Shown here one piece after another: positions 8,280 to 18,587 of a DNA stretch of 27,298 nucleotides. Within the stretch, counting starts at the first letter, position 1. Every line of letters starts with the position of its first letter. Source of the DNA: Chara braunii (Eukaryota; Streptophyta; Charophyceae; Charales; Characeae); contig BFEA01000046.1 in the NCBI GenBank assembly GCA_003427395.1, positions 3,071,649 to 3,098,946 of the forward strand, read 5' to 3'. The notes beneath the pieces were generated by a model. The model was not told the origin of the DNA, ran no database searches, and saw nothing but the letters and a program-made list of their open reading frames with translations. The position numbers were made by a program, and so were the translations under genes.

Positions 8280-8535
8280 TCAACTTCATCTTCTTCTTCT
8301 TCTTCTTCTCCCTCTTCTTGTTTTTTTTTTTTTTTTCTTCTTCTTCCTCTCCTCCTTCTTCTTCCTCTTCTTTCTCTTCACTCCCTCCTTCCTCCTTCCC
8401 TTCTCTCCCCACTTCAACTCCTCCTTCCTCCTCTTTGCTTCCATTCTCTTTGTCTTCCTCCTCTTCTTTTCCATCTTCATCTTCCTCATCTCTCTCCCCT
8501 TCTCCTCCATCCTCTCTTACTTCATCTTCCCTCCT
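8280..8535 (+). repeat. Pyrimidine-rich low-complexity tract
   Basis: The tract is almost purely C and T: imperfect (TTC)n from 8287, a long T run around 8321-8335, then mixed ctcctt/cttc sequence. Long open frames on both strands here (Ser/Phe/Leu-rich or Lys/Glu/Arg-rich) come from the composition. Confidence 0.85.
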
Positions 8536-8556
8536 CTATGGGCTACTTAAACTCTC

Positions 8557-9480
8557 CTCTTTCACTTATACACTAGGGGGTAGTACTCCGATTCATTCAT
8601 GGATACTTCTTGATACAATCTTAGTGATTTGAGAGTTTTAAACTTGTGATTTTCACACTCACACTAGTAGGTAGTATAACGCTGCACCCATGGATGCTTC
8701 GTGATGCAATCTTGGGGCTTTGGGCTCTCAAAACTTATGATTTTCACACTCACACTAGTAGGTAGTATAGCGCTTCACCCATGAGTGATCCATGATGCAA
8801 TCTTGGTGATTTGGGCTCTCCAAACTTATGATTTTCACACTCACACTGGTAGGTAGTGTAGCACTTCACACATGGATGCTTCTTGATGCAATCTTGGTGA
8901 TTTGGGAACTTCAAACTTGTGATTTTCACACTCACACTAGTAGGTAGTATAGCGCTTCACCCATGAGTGATCCATGATGCATTCTTGGTGATTTGGGCTC
9001 TCCAAACTTGTGTTTTTCACACTCACACTAGAAGGTAGTGTAGCGCTTCACACATGGATGCTTCTTGAAACAATCTTGGTGATGTGGGCTCTCCAAACTT
9101 GTGATTTTCACACTCACACTAGTAGGTAGTGTAGCGCTTCACACATGGATGCTTCTTGATGCAATCTTGGTGATTTGGACTTCAAACTTTTGATTTTCAC
9201 ACTCACACTAGTAGGTAGTGTAGCCCTGCACCCATGGATGCTTCTTGATGCAATCTTAGTAATCTGGGTTCATCAAACTTGTGATTTTCACACTCACACT
9301 AGTAGGTGGTATAACACTACACCCATGATTGATCCATGATACAATCAGGGTGACATGAACTCTCTAAACCTGTAATTCCCACTCATACACTAGAGGGAAG
9401 TGCACCGCTACTTTCAAAGATGACCTTTGAGTCAACTTTGGTGATCTTGCCTACTTAGACTCTTGTTTTCACTCACGTAA
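8557..9480. repeat. 91-bp tandem array, about 10 copies
   Basis: The word gattttcacactcacac recurs at 8648, 8739, 8830, 8921, 9012, 9103, 9192 and 9283, with spacing of 91 bp (one of 89). The unit contains actagtaggtagtatagcgc, ttcacccatg, gatgcaatcttggtgattt and gggctctcaaac. The first copy (from 8557) and the last (9373-9480) are degenerate. The last grades into the next array. No gene is seen. Confidence 0.9.
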
Positions 9481-9484
9481 TAGC

Positions 9485-11590
9485 ATGTTATGTTCCGGAG
9501 GATCTTTCCCTTCATGTGGATGTGTTTTTCGTTAGTCGAGCCACTCATTGTCATGTTCCTACTTGGTGTAATGTTCCGGATGATCGTCCCCCTATATGGA
9601 TGTGATTTCCATCTAGTTCTAACATCTCTTTGTCATGGTCCTACTTGGTGTAATGTTATGGATGATCTTCCCCCTATGTGCATGTGTTTTCCATGTAGTT
9701 CTAACATCTCTTTGTCTTGTTCATACCTGGTGTGATGTTCCGGATGATCTTTCCCTTCATGTACGTAAGCTTTTTATTAGTCTAGCATCTCTTTGTCTTG
9801 TTCATACTTGGTGTGATGTTTCGGATGATCTTTCCCTTTATTTACATATGTTTTTTATTAGTCTAGCATCTCTTTGTCTTGTTTATACTTGTTTTGATGT
9901 TCCGGATGATCTTTCCCTTCATATGCATGTGCTTCATTAGTCTAGTCACTCATTGTCATGTTCCTACTGGGTGAGGTGTTCCATATGATCTTCTTTCTAT
10001 GTGCATATGCTTTCCATCTAAGTTCTCGCATCTCTTTATCTTGTTCATACTTGGTGTAATGTTCCGGTTGGTCTGCCCTTTATGTATATGTGTTTTTCAT
10101 TAGTCTAGCATTTCTTTGTCTCGTTCATACCTGGTGTAATGTTCCGGATGCTCTTACTTCTATGTGCATGTGCTTTCCATCTAGTTCTAACATCTTTTTG
10201 CCTTGTTTATACTTGGTGTGATGTTCCGGATGATCTTTCCCTTCATGTACATGTGCTTTTCATTAGTCTAGCATCTCTTTGTCTTGTTCATACTTGGTAT
10301 GATGTTCCGGTTGATCTTCCTTCTATATGCATGTGCTTCCCTCTAGTTCTAGTTTCTCATTGTCATATTCATATGCATTGTGATGTTCCGGATCTTACTT
10401 AGATGATCTCTCTTCTATATGCATGTGTTTTTCATTAGCTCTAGCATCTCATTGTCATGCTCATTGTGATTTTCTATATCTTACTTAGATGATCTCTCCT
10501 TGTTGTGCATGTACTCTCCACTTGTCTAGTCTCTCATTGTTAAGTTCATGGTCCGGATCTTTACTTTGTTGATCTGTTCTCCTTGAGCATGTACTTTCCA
10601 CTAGTCTAGCCTCTACTTGTCAAGTTCGTATTCTGGATCTTTACTTAGTTAGTCTCTTCTCCTTGTGCATGTGCTCTCCACTAGTCTAGTCTCTCATTGT
10701 CAAGCTCATGTTGGATGTGATGTTCCGGATCTTTACTTTGTTGATCGCTTCTCCTTTTGCATGTGCTCTCCACTAGTCTAGTCTCTCATTGTCAAGTTCA
10801 TATTCCGGACCGTCACTTTGTTGATGTCTTCTCCTTGTGCATGTGCTCTCTACTAGTCTAGTCTCTCATTGTCAAGTTCAGGTTCCGAACCTTCACTTAG
10901 TTAGTCTCTTCTCTCTGTGCATGAGCCTTTCACTAGTCTAGCCTTTCATTGTCAAGTTCATGTTACGGATCCTCGCTTGGTTGAACTTTCTCCTTTGTGT
11001 ATGTGCTTCTACAAGTCTACCCTCTCATTGTCAAGTTTATGTTTGATGTGAAATTTCAAATCTTTGCTTAGTTGATCTCTACTCTTTGTGCATGTGTTTT
11101 CCACTATTCTAGTCTCTCATTGTTAAGTTCATATTCCGGATCTTTACTTAGTTAGTCTGTTCTCTTTGTGCATGTACCTTCCACTAGTCTAGCCTCTCGT
11201 TGTCAAGTTCATGTTCCGGATTTTTACCTAGTTGATCTCTTCTCTTTGTGCATGTGCTTCCACTAGTCCAATCTCTCATTGTCACGTTCAAGTGTGATGT
11301 GATGTTCCGGATCTTTACTTAGTTAATCTCTTCTCCTTGTGCATGTGCTTTCCACTAGTTTAGCCTCTCGTTGTCAAGTTCGAGCGTGATGTGATGTTCC
11401 GGACTGTACTTAGTTAGTCTCTTCTCTTTGTGCATATGCCTTCCACTAGTCTAGCCTCTCATTGTCAAGTTCATGTTTGATATAATGTTGCGGATCTTGT
11501 TTAGGTAATCTTCTTTTCTATGAGCATATGTTTTCCATTGATCTGGCTTCTGATTGTCATGTTCGTGGATAATATTCCAAGATATACTTA
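9485..11590. repeat. 80/91-bp tandem array, about 25 copies
   Basis: Units carry tgttccggat, a tctttccc or ctttacttagttgatc segment, tgtgcatgtgctttccactag, and tctagcctctcattgtcaag. The left part (to about 10380) has a spacing of 81-83 bp. In the right part, spacing between ccactagtctag words alternates between 80 and 90-92 bp. The longer units contain an extra ~11 bp (such as tttgatgtgat). Open frames with repeated CLVHTWCDVPDDL-type peptides (9490-10402) follow the repeat and are not called. Confidence 0.88.
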
Positions 11591-11688
11591 TTTAATCTCT
11601 CACTATGGGGCGGGTGATCGATGTTTGGTTGCTGCTACGGGGAGCTGATTTGATTAGGAGTTCTTCTTGTTGTTTTTTTTTCCTCTCT

Positions 11689-11692
<4 letters not shown>

Positions 11693-11777
<85 letters not shown>

Positions 11778-11812
11778 NNNNNNNNNNNNNNNNNNNNNNN
11801 NNNNNNNNNNNN

Positions 11813-11901
<89 letters not shown>

Positions 11902-11910
11902 CTTCTCCCT
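11693..11910. repeat. (CT)n microsatellite containing an assembly gap
   Basis: Nearly pure CT dinucleotides continue on both sides of 35 Ns at 11778-11812. The true length is unknown, and the N run reflects an unresolved simple repeat. Confidence 0.95.
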
Positions 11911-12880
11911 CTCTCCCATCCCCTCACTTGGCATATGACTAACCCTTCTCCCTTCACTTGGAAAACATTGCCAGGGCGCGGACGGTAAACGAAATCAGAC
12001 TTCACTTGGTGGAGAAAAAGGGCAAGGGGAGGATAGTCGGTCCTTTGTGCCACCAAGGAGGCAAAAGAGAAAGGACGATTGAAAAAGTGGGAGAAAGGCG
12101 GAATCCGGAAGATAACTTAAGTTGAAAGTGAGGTCAGTTTGACTCAACCATTTTCCCGACTGCATGACTATGAGAAGAGAACGGGCTGATTGAGCATCAA
12201 GAGGGAACAAAGAGCAGCCAAAGGATTTGAAAAAATAGGCATGTAGGAAGGGCTATGTGTTAACTTTCAACAGGGGATTGTATGAATGTTCTTGTTTGTG
12301 TGGGATTGTGCAGGTGAGTGATGGCTAGAAATGCCTTGAGTGGGATAGGGGCTAGAGGAACTAGGCACCAAGAGTGAAAGGGAAGAGGGACAAAGGGGCT
12401 ACGGGACCCTTAACATAGGGCCAACCCACGGGAATGACTTTTGCGCTTGAGGACTTGGAGTGTAAATGAGAGTGCAATCGTACCAAGGAAATTGTGATGT
12501 TATGTGTGCATGCATATGAGGACCCCGAAAAGACTAAGGGGCTTCAATAAGGAAAAAAACAAATTGTGAGACCCGATGGATGCATAGAGGCAATGGGGAG
12601 GACGGCTCCGCCACACCCCGATGACGCCATATAGCCACATTGCTTAGGGAAATGGTGCGTGGCCTAAGGATGACGCTTAGCCTACGCACAAGAGAAAAAA
12701 AACACTCAAAGAATCATTGGACTACCTGCGTATTGGAAGGAGCAATTGCATGAGAACACAACAAAGAATAAAAAAAAATCAGCATTGCGGAACAACCAGC
12801 GAGACTAACACCCGGCGTGAGGGCTAAGCTACATCCCCAATGTCAAAGCTCTCTCGCGCGATGACCCACCCCCATCCATC
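11911..12880. other. No recognised gene
   Basis: After the CT tract the + strand becomes purine-rich again. No open frame here looks like a protein family. The motif ttgtgcaggtgagtgatgg near 12307 looks splice-site-like but stands alone. Confidence 0.5.
12655..12689. repeat. Isolated 14-bp-arm inverted repeat
   Basis: Arms GTGCGTGGCCTAAG and CTTAGCCTACGCAC pair at 12 of 14 positions around a 7-nt loop. It does not belong to the hairpin families at 1161-7848. Confidence 0.6.
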
Positions 12881-14695
12881 TCAAAGCACTAGATGGGGGT
12901 GATCCTGGGACGAACGGCCCGTGCCCTGAGCATGAGTGTGGGCGGGCCGGGCCAACTGAGACCCGCAGTGGGGTTGACTAAGGCTGGAAAGTCTACCGGG
13001 ATTTGGCCCTACAAAAATGGTGGAGGTTCTGGGTATTGGGTTAAACTGACCCTTGCGATTCCGAGGGGGGCGCCCGACGCTTTGACGTGTACATAACCCA
13101 AGATAAGAAAAATAGACTTGTGTTTGCTTTTTCCCTTGTGAGAAATCAGAATTGAGAGTGGCTGGGCGCATGGCATGACCAGGCCTAGAGGTATAACATA
13201 CATGCTATGCACTTGATCAGCCATTCCTTTGAGGAATGGCTCTAGCCCTCCTTCGTCCGGTGCTGGTGTTCGCCAGTCCGGGAAAGTCTTGGGCAAGTCG
13301 CAAGTCGACCCTTCCTCTTCGTATGAAAGAAGGGTTCCGGTTACCTGGCAGGCGGTTGGTGCTTGGCTTAGGCCAAGTTCCAATGAAAATCCCGCAGCGG
13401 AGTGATCCGACCAAACGGGTGCCCTTCTATCTTCTTCTTTGAGCCAAGTGGGTTCATGCACTTTGCACTTTTTTTGAAATGCTTGAAGGAACCAACATGA
13501 ACACAACGAGTCATCAAGAAAGAACAATCCTACCCTATGAAAGGACAGACAAGTGAAGAAAAGGGAAATAAAGGGAGTTGCTAGACTCCAAGGAAAACCA
13601 GCTCACCTTTGAAGATTCTCACGAGAAGGAACCAACCACTATGTATGAAAGTAGGGGGTGTGACACTCATTGTCCTGAGAGAAAATCTGTGAGTTAGGGG
13701 TGGGAAGCGCTGGGTGCACCAAGGGAATGGCACTTGTACTATGTGTGTCCCAAGGGATTCGAGCATCCTGCCTTTTTGAAGGAAAGGATTGGTCTGCACC
13801 GGCCAGTGCGGGTTGCGAAACGTCGTTCTCTTTTGTAGGCTGCTGTGTGTTCGTATGTGGAGGTCAGACCACCGAGCTGTCAGACGAGAGTTTGTCACGT
13901 CGGTTGATTAGTAGCATTCTCGTTCGAGCGTTGACGGGCTTCGGCTCGATGAACTGTCGGGCGGGGTGTGAAATCTCCTCAGGCGAGGCTTAGCCTGTTG
14001 GCTGGCAGAGGGAGTACCACTGCATGCGGACAAAGACGGAGCCTCGGAGCCGATTAGTAGCTTCTCGTAGCATACTTTTGGGAAAGGTTGATTCTTGTCG
14101 GACCGATGGAAGTGAATGCCCGGACGGCTGACTTTGTCCCTGTATTTTGGCACTCGAGGTAACCCTCGGTGTCGGTATGGATGTGCAAAGCGGCAAGACA
14201 GGATGGGGTATTCTTGGTAAGGAGGAAAGGGCGAATGCCTTGCCGAGACCTGGGTACCGCGCTCGCGACGGTTGAGCTGCGCTTGAGGTATGGGATAAAA
14301 CTCTACCGATAATACCAGCGAAGAGACCATATTGGGATAGCCGGTGAGGAGATGACCGGCCCGTATGTGAGGTTGCCTGATTTTTTTTATGTGTTCCCCC
14401 TCTGTAAAAATTGATTGAGCTTGGACTGTTGGACGGGACATATTTCTAAGTCTATCCCCCCCCCCCCATCTAAGTCCGCACGAGTGAAAGATGATCGGAA
14501 GGAAGGAGGATAGAGGCCAATTGGAATGGAACCAAAAGAAAGAATGTGAGCAAATGGATGGTCGTGCGATGGAATTATAGGAAGGGGGTACTTAGGAATG
14601 GGGAGGTAAAATAGGGAGACCTTGTTGAGGGGTCTGAAATAATTCTCTTCCAGGACAAGGGTTGACCTGACCAAAAGGATCGGTTGGTGTCTTCT
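12881..14695. other. Unassigned stretch with mixed base composition
   Basis: The base composition is more balanced than in the flanks. Minus-strand open frames of 172 codons (13009-13527) and 177 codons (13908-14441) lack recognisable domains and a convincing start context, so I do not call them genes. A run of 12 C lies at 14456-14467. The sequence has the feel of non-coding plant mitochondrial DNA, but I recognise no mitochondrial gene, so that remains a guess. Confidence 0.35.
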
Positions 14696-14702
14696 TATAA
14701 AA
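14696..14702 (+). promoter_or_regulatory. TATA box upstream of the tandem gene family
   Basis: TATAAAA lies 26 bp upstream of the first ATG of copy 1 (14728). Initiation about 30 bp downstream would start the transcript at or just past that ATG, so the Met at 14773 could be the usable start. Confidence 0.45.
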
Positions 14703-14727
14703 GCAGGGGTCGGGTGCTGAAAACAAG

Positions 14728-15261
14728 ATGGCGCGATGGTTGCCTTCCCCGAACTATACTAGCGGCCTGGAAATGCCAGTAGATGTAAAGGATGGGGTAT
14801 CGGTCGTCCTCCCGGAAAATAGGACGTGGGCGGACCTTGAACCAGCGTATCAAACGGTAATGCTGGAAGGAGAGGATGCGTTCCTTCGGATAGAAACAAT
14901 ATGGACTGATGTCAGCTTGACGAGGTTGTCACCAAGTTTAATGGATTTGAAATTTTGAGGGACAGTGGAAGCCCGGGGGTGGGTCTACTTGTCGCAAGAT
15001 GGGGAAAAAGCTATGATCATAGAGTTGGCACTCGGGAATACACCGAACGAGTTGTTCGAGGGGAACTGGGCGGAGGAGCTGGCCGAGATACTAAACTGCC
15101 TTAGCATATACAATATCTTTGTCCATAGCGCTTTACATTGGGGGATAGTCTACAGGAATGTGGCAATAGGGGAGACGTTTCTAGATGGGGTAAGGGAGTT
15201 GGCATACGACGAGGAGGATGACTTCAGTGATGAAGATGAAGATGAAGAGATAGAGGACTGA
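14728..15261 (+). pseudogene. Tandem family copy 1, internally shortened, one UGA
   Basis: I do not recognise the family. One frame runs 14728-15261 (177 codons), broken by TGA at 14956. The start ATG has a strong context (aagATGG). The N-terminal part looks beta-rich and aligns gap-free with copies 2-4 over the stretch ending in ETIW (14884-14895). It is followed by a WVYLSQDG segment equivalent to LHLSEEEW of copy 3, then LALGNTP. The middle ~90 residues found in copies 2-4 are missing, and the frame continues into the C-terminal motif GETFLDGVRELA. It ends in an acidic tail (DFSDEDEDEEIED). The internal TGA lies in a 4-residue insertion relative to the other copies. Direction and spacing match copies 2-4 and the downstream gag. 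Confidence 0.6.
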
Positions 15262-15303
15262 GACATCTAAGAGGGGTGGGGTGACTTAACTTAGGAAGGA
15301 CGG

Positions 15304-16089
15304 GTGACGTGGTATTGTGCAAGGAAGGGAAAGATGACTAGAGAAGAAAGGATGATGGAATACACCTTCAAAGGTTGGGAACCACGGCGACTCAGAGGAG
15401 GAATAGAAATGCGTATACCAATAGGAAACGGATGGAGGGGGACCATGTGCAACTGGATTGGGTTTGAGGTTGCCCGGGACTTGTCATATGTATGGATAGA
15501 GCGGATTTGAAACCCGATAAGGGAAGAGGAAGGTTGGGATGATATAGCAGAAGGCAAGGTAGAGTCAATCGGAACGATTGTCCTTTCCGAGGATGGATGA
15601 CACCTGTTTTGCACTATGTTAGCAATGGGACATGACCCGATGTGGCTTCTAGGGGATGCAGAGGCCCGAACCCGAAAAGAAGGCAAGCCGTTCGCCAACG
15701 AGGGATGGGACGAAGTTAGTAGCAGAGTTGTGATGGGAGGATGGAAGGAACTTAAGCCTCCAAGTCTACGGATAACGGCCTGGATACCGGAGTTCATAGC
15801 CAAGTGGTTTGGAGGGTTTGAACACATTTTGGAAGTAGCCGACTCCATGAGAAAGGTGCATATAGAGTGTGTCTGGCTGAGGGAGGAATTTTATAGGCTC
15901 TCATTGAAATATGGGTCCTTCTACGGAGGTAAAGACGAGGAAGTCATCGTCGTCCTAAGAATAGGCAGGTATGACCGCCTAGAGGTAGAGGCGGAGTCTT
16001 GGGACGCCATAGTTAGCCGGGATGCGGCGGCCGCACCCTCCTACGTAGACAATGTCTTTAAACTATTTGAGGTGCTGTGGTTCGACTAA
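15304..16089 (+). pseudogene. Tandem family copy 2, full length with two UGA
   Basis: One frame of about 262 codons runs to TAA at 16087, broken only by TGA at 15508 and TGA at 15598. Order: N-terminal segment with GIEMRIPIGNGW; NWIGFEV; the first TGA 17 residues after that Trp; then IGTIVLSEDG with the second TGA directly after; LAMGHDP; GGWKELKPPS; AWIPEF; ADSM; KYGSFYGG; and the C-terminal signature AAPSYVDNVFKLFEV. Both TGAs align with Trp in other copies: the first with W in copies 1, 3 and 4, the second with W in copy 3. The annotated edge at 15304 is a GTG; the first ATG in frame is at 15334. The function is unknown. It is probably non-functional under the standard code. Confidence 0.62.
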
Positions 16090-16302
16090 ATGAGGACGAG
16101 GGATCGAACTCCGCGAAAAGGCCTGAGTGTGGAGGGTGCTTGTGAATTGAGGTATAACATAAGAAAGGGAGTGTGTACATTAGGTCGTAGATGGTGCATA
16201 AGGATCGAAACAAGGGGGAAGTGGCAGCAACCGGAGAAAGGGGGGGGGGAAGAATTGTACGTGTATAAGTCGTGGATAGCGACAAGAACCAGTGTACGAT
16301 AA
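16090..16302 (+). pseudogene. N-terminal fragment of the same family
   Basis: The frame starts at an ATG directly after the copy 2 stop (TAA 16087-16089) and ends with TAA at 16300. Its ACELRYNIRKGV, RRWCIRIET and ELYVYKSW segments match, weakly but in order, the N-terminal strands of copies 2 and 3 (GIEMRIPIGN, NWIGFEV; AEIRVPARN, DWVGVEL). The rest of the family protein is absent. It could be a leftover of unequal crossing-over, or the similarity could be coincidental at this length. Confidence 0.35.
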
Positions 16303-16347
16303 GTAAGGAGGGCTAGAAGACTAAGACACGAAAGGCATGAAATCTCG

Positions 16348-17187
16348 GTGGGTGCAGCAATCGGACTAAGAAAGCAGGAAAGGAGACATCGCAAGATGGC
16401 CCGACGAATGACGTTCTGGGTGGATAGACCTCGTGGGATCCTGCCACCAAGAATATCAGAAGGCAGAGCCGAAATAAGAGTGCCGGCAAGAAATGCGGTA
16501 AGCAATCCGGTAATGGACTGGGTGGGGGTAGAGTTGGTGGAGGACACAGTGTGCCTAGTAGTGGAGCTGGAATGGCGTGCGAGAGGGGAGTTCGGGGGTG
16601 TAAACTTGGACCTCCCAGGGCGAGTGCATGCGACGGGATCCTTACACCTGTCGGAAGAAGAATGGCGGACCTTTGGGATTGCCTTGGCCTCCGGGGATGA
16701 CCCCGTGCGAATGTTTGAAGGGGCATGGCAAATAACCTGGCGGGAGGGGTTTGAGTTTGCAGATCCGGAACGAGATGACGTGACGGCGGAGTTAAGAGTT
16801 GATGCGGCAGGGATCTTCGAGCTGCCCAATGAGGTCGTACGGATGAGTCTACCGCCCTTTCTGTTGAGGCTAATGGGAGGCATAGAGTGAGTGGAGCAGG
16901 CAGTAACTGCCGTAACTAGGCTAAATTTTGATGAGGCGTTAATGTATCGAGAATACTATCGGGCCTTTCTAGAGATGGGGCCTTTCGGGGACGAACAGGG
17001 GCGCGAGGTGCTTTGCATTCTACAAGCAGTAGTAAATACTAGGCCGGGAGTCCCACAAATAAGTGATGAGGCCATGTGGGGAATCATCCGGCGGGAGGTA
17101 GGTCGGGGCGCGACCTACGTAGATGATCTTTACCGGTTGTACGAGCTGCCAGAGGGGGCTACGACTCCTAGGGGTATGGAGGGATAG
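16348..17187 (+). pseudogene. Tandem family copy 3, best preserved, one UGA
   Basis: The frame is 279 codons (TAG at 17185), with a single TGA at 16888. The first ATG in frame after the edge codon is 16396 (MARRMTFWVDRPRG). N-terminal part: AEIRVPARN, DWVGVELVED, VELEW. Middle: GSLHLSEEEWRTFGIALASG. Then FELPNEVVRMSLPPF, and after the TGA YREYYRAFLEMGPFGDE, EAMWGIIRREVGRG and the C-terminal signature ATYVDDLYRLYEL. The TGA falls two residues past LMGGIE's glycine pair, where copy 2 has GGFEH, so this one does not sit at a Trp position. The protein looks soluble, with no signal peptide or membrane segment. The fold and function are unknown. Confidence 0.62.
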
Positions 17188-17237
17188 ATGGGACTAGAAA
17201 AGAGAAATGAAAACACGAAGGACAAGGAGGGCAGTAG

Positions 17238-18122
17238 GTGGGCGGTTTCTGGGGATTGGCTGTAACCCTTTCTATGTGGACTATGCACGGAATCACCAAG
17301 GCAACGATGGCAGCAAGACGTGAGCGAATGGAACGCCAGCCCCGTGTGCGAATGGAACGCCAGCCCCGGTACCTCGGGCCGCCCTGGAATAACGGCGGAC
17401 GATGGGAAGTATCCCTCACGTCGAGTTCTACCTATCGGGGGTTCGACATAGAATGGCGGGCCGTGACTTTGGGAAGGGACGCCGCCTTCATGTTGGTAGA
17501 ATGTCGGTGGATAGGGATGAGACTCAATCGAGGACCCGGGGACGATCTGTATTCCAATCTGGAAGTTACCGGGACCATGTATCTGCCCGAGATCGGTTGA
17601 CACTCGTTGGGGGTAGAGATAGCACAAGGTCATGAGTTGGCACCGGTCTTTCGAAGGGCTGCCCGGACATTGACCCGGATAGGACAATCGGTCAGGGTTA
17701 GAAGGAACGTGGGCTTACTTACCCGGGTGGAAATGGGGGGATGGCGGGAGTTCAGGGCACCAAGCACACTGCTGAGATGTTGAGTGCCACGATTTATGAT
17801 AGACCTCGTCTTCGGAAGCCTCGCGAGGGCGCGGGAGCTGGCAGACTCAGCGATAGTCTGGGCAGGCCACTTTCCCTCCCCTACCATTGGGATGTTCTAC
17901 GATGTCGCTGTGGAGCATGGGCCGTTCTGGGGAAACAGGGCCCACGAGTTACCGGAAGTCATCCACATCTTGATGTTTAGGGCGTCACGGCTAGGCTGGG
18001 CGGAATGCGAACGCATAATCAGGAGGGAAATTGAGATAGGAGAGAGTTATTTAGCAAGGTTGGTTGAACTATTCGAGGAGCCGACAGAACCAGAAGAGCC
18101 GCGAGGGCGAGAGCGGGACTAA
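17238..18122 (+). pseudogene. Tandem family copy 4, two UGA
   Basis: This frame differs in phase from copies 1-3 and runs about 295 codons to TAA at 18120. It is broken only by TGA at 17598 and TGA at 17781. The N-terminal region holds a small duplication (RMERQPR twice, about 17322-17366). Family landmarks in order: RWEVSLTSS, EWRAVTLGRD, ECRW, GTMYLPEIG then TGA, HELAPVF, GGWREFRAPS, a TGA 12 residues after GGW, RELADS, EHGPFWGN, CERIIRREIEIG and ESYLARLVELFEE. The first TGA is at the column holding Trp in copy 3 and TGA in copy 2. The second is at the column holding Trp in copy 2 (AWIPEF). The tail is acidic and Arg-rich. Confidence 0.6.
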
Positions 18123-18587
18123 CATCCTCAGGCGGGTCAATAGGGCAAATCGAGTATAGTTCGCTGCGTACGGAAGTTCGCCGATGGGAATAAGAAAGGG
18201 GCCTCAGACCTAGATGGCTTAAACCCACTAGAAAAACAAAGAAGGGGGCAGACTCCTGATGATTGACCATAACCCTGAAGGTCAAAAACAGGAAACGCTG
18301 CTCGGGAAGACTTTCCCTAGCAGGATGCCTAACTCGGACTCCCTCGCATCGGCCGACGGGACAAGGGCACTACAAACGATCTTGTGATAAAGGAAGCCAA
18401 GTCACGTTCATAGCTCGACTGGGCGGCAGGGCCAGTCGTGGCTCCTCCTTAAGGAAGGGCAATCACGAAACGGGGATAGGAAAGGGGGCTGTAAAGATAA
18501 GCCAACAGAGTTGGGAGCCTAGGGAACCTAAGTACCTCGCATTGCGTGTGTCCTGGGAATTCTTTGGCTTATGCAGAACTAGGCAAA
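18123..18587. other. Spacer between the tandem family and gag; no gene seen
   Basis: Frames are short and broken. I looked for a tRNA primer-binding site (TGGTATCAGAGC-like or similar) and an LTR end here and found neither. Confidence 0.45.

Noticed and set aside
8203-8632. Ser/Phe-rich or Lys/Glu-rich proteins
   Set aside because: Low-complexity pyrimidine tract; no domain and no start context.
9490-10402. Repeated Cys/Val/Asp peptides as a repeat protein
   Set aside because: The peptides follow a satellite-type array, frames change between units, and the 80-83 bp period is not held in frame.
11592-12056. Arg-Glu or Leu-Ser repeat proteins
   Set aside because: Pure translation of (CT)n across an N gap.
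13009-13527. 172-codon minus-strand ORF as a gene
   Set aside because: No domain, ordinary start context and no paralogue in the window; stop-poor composition explains it.
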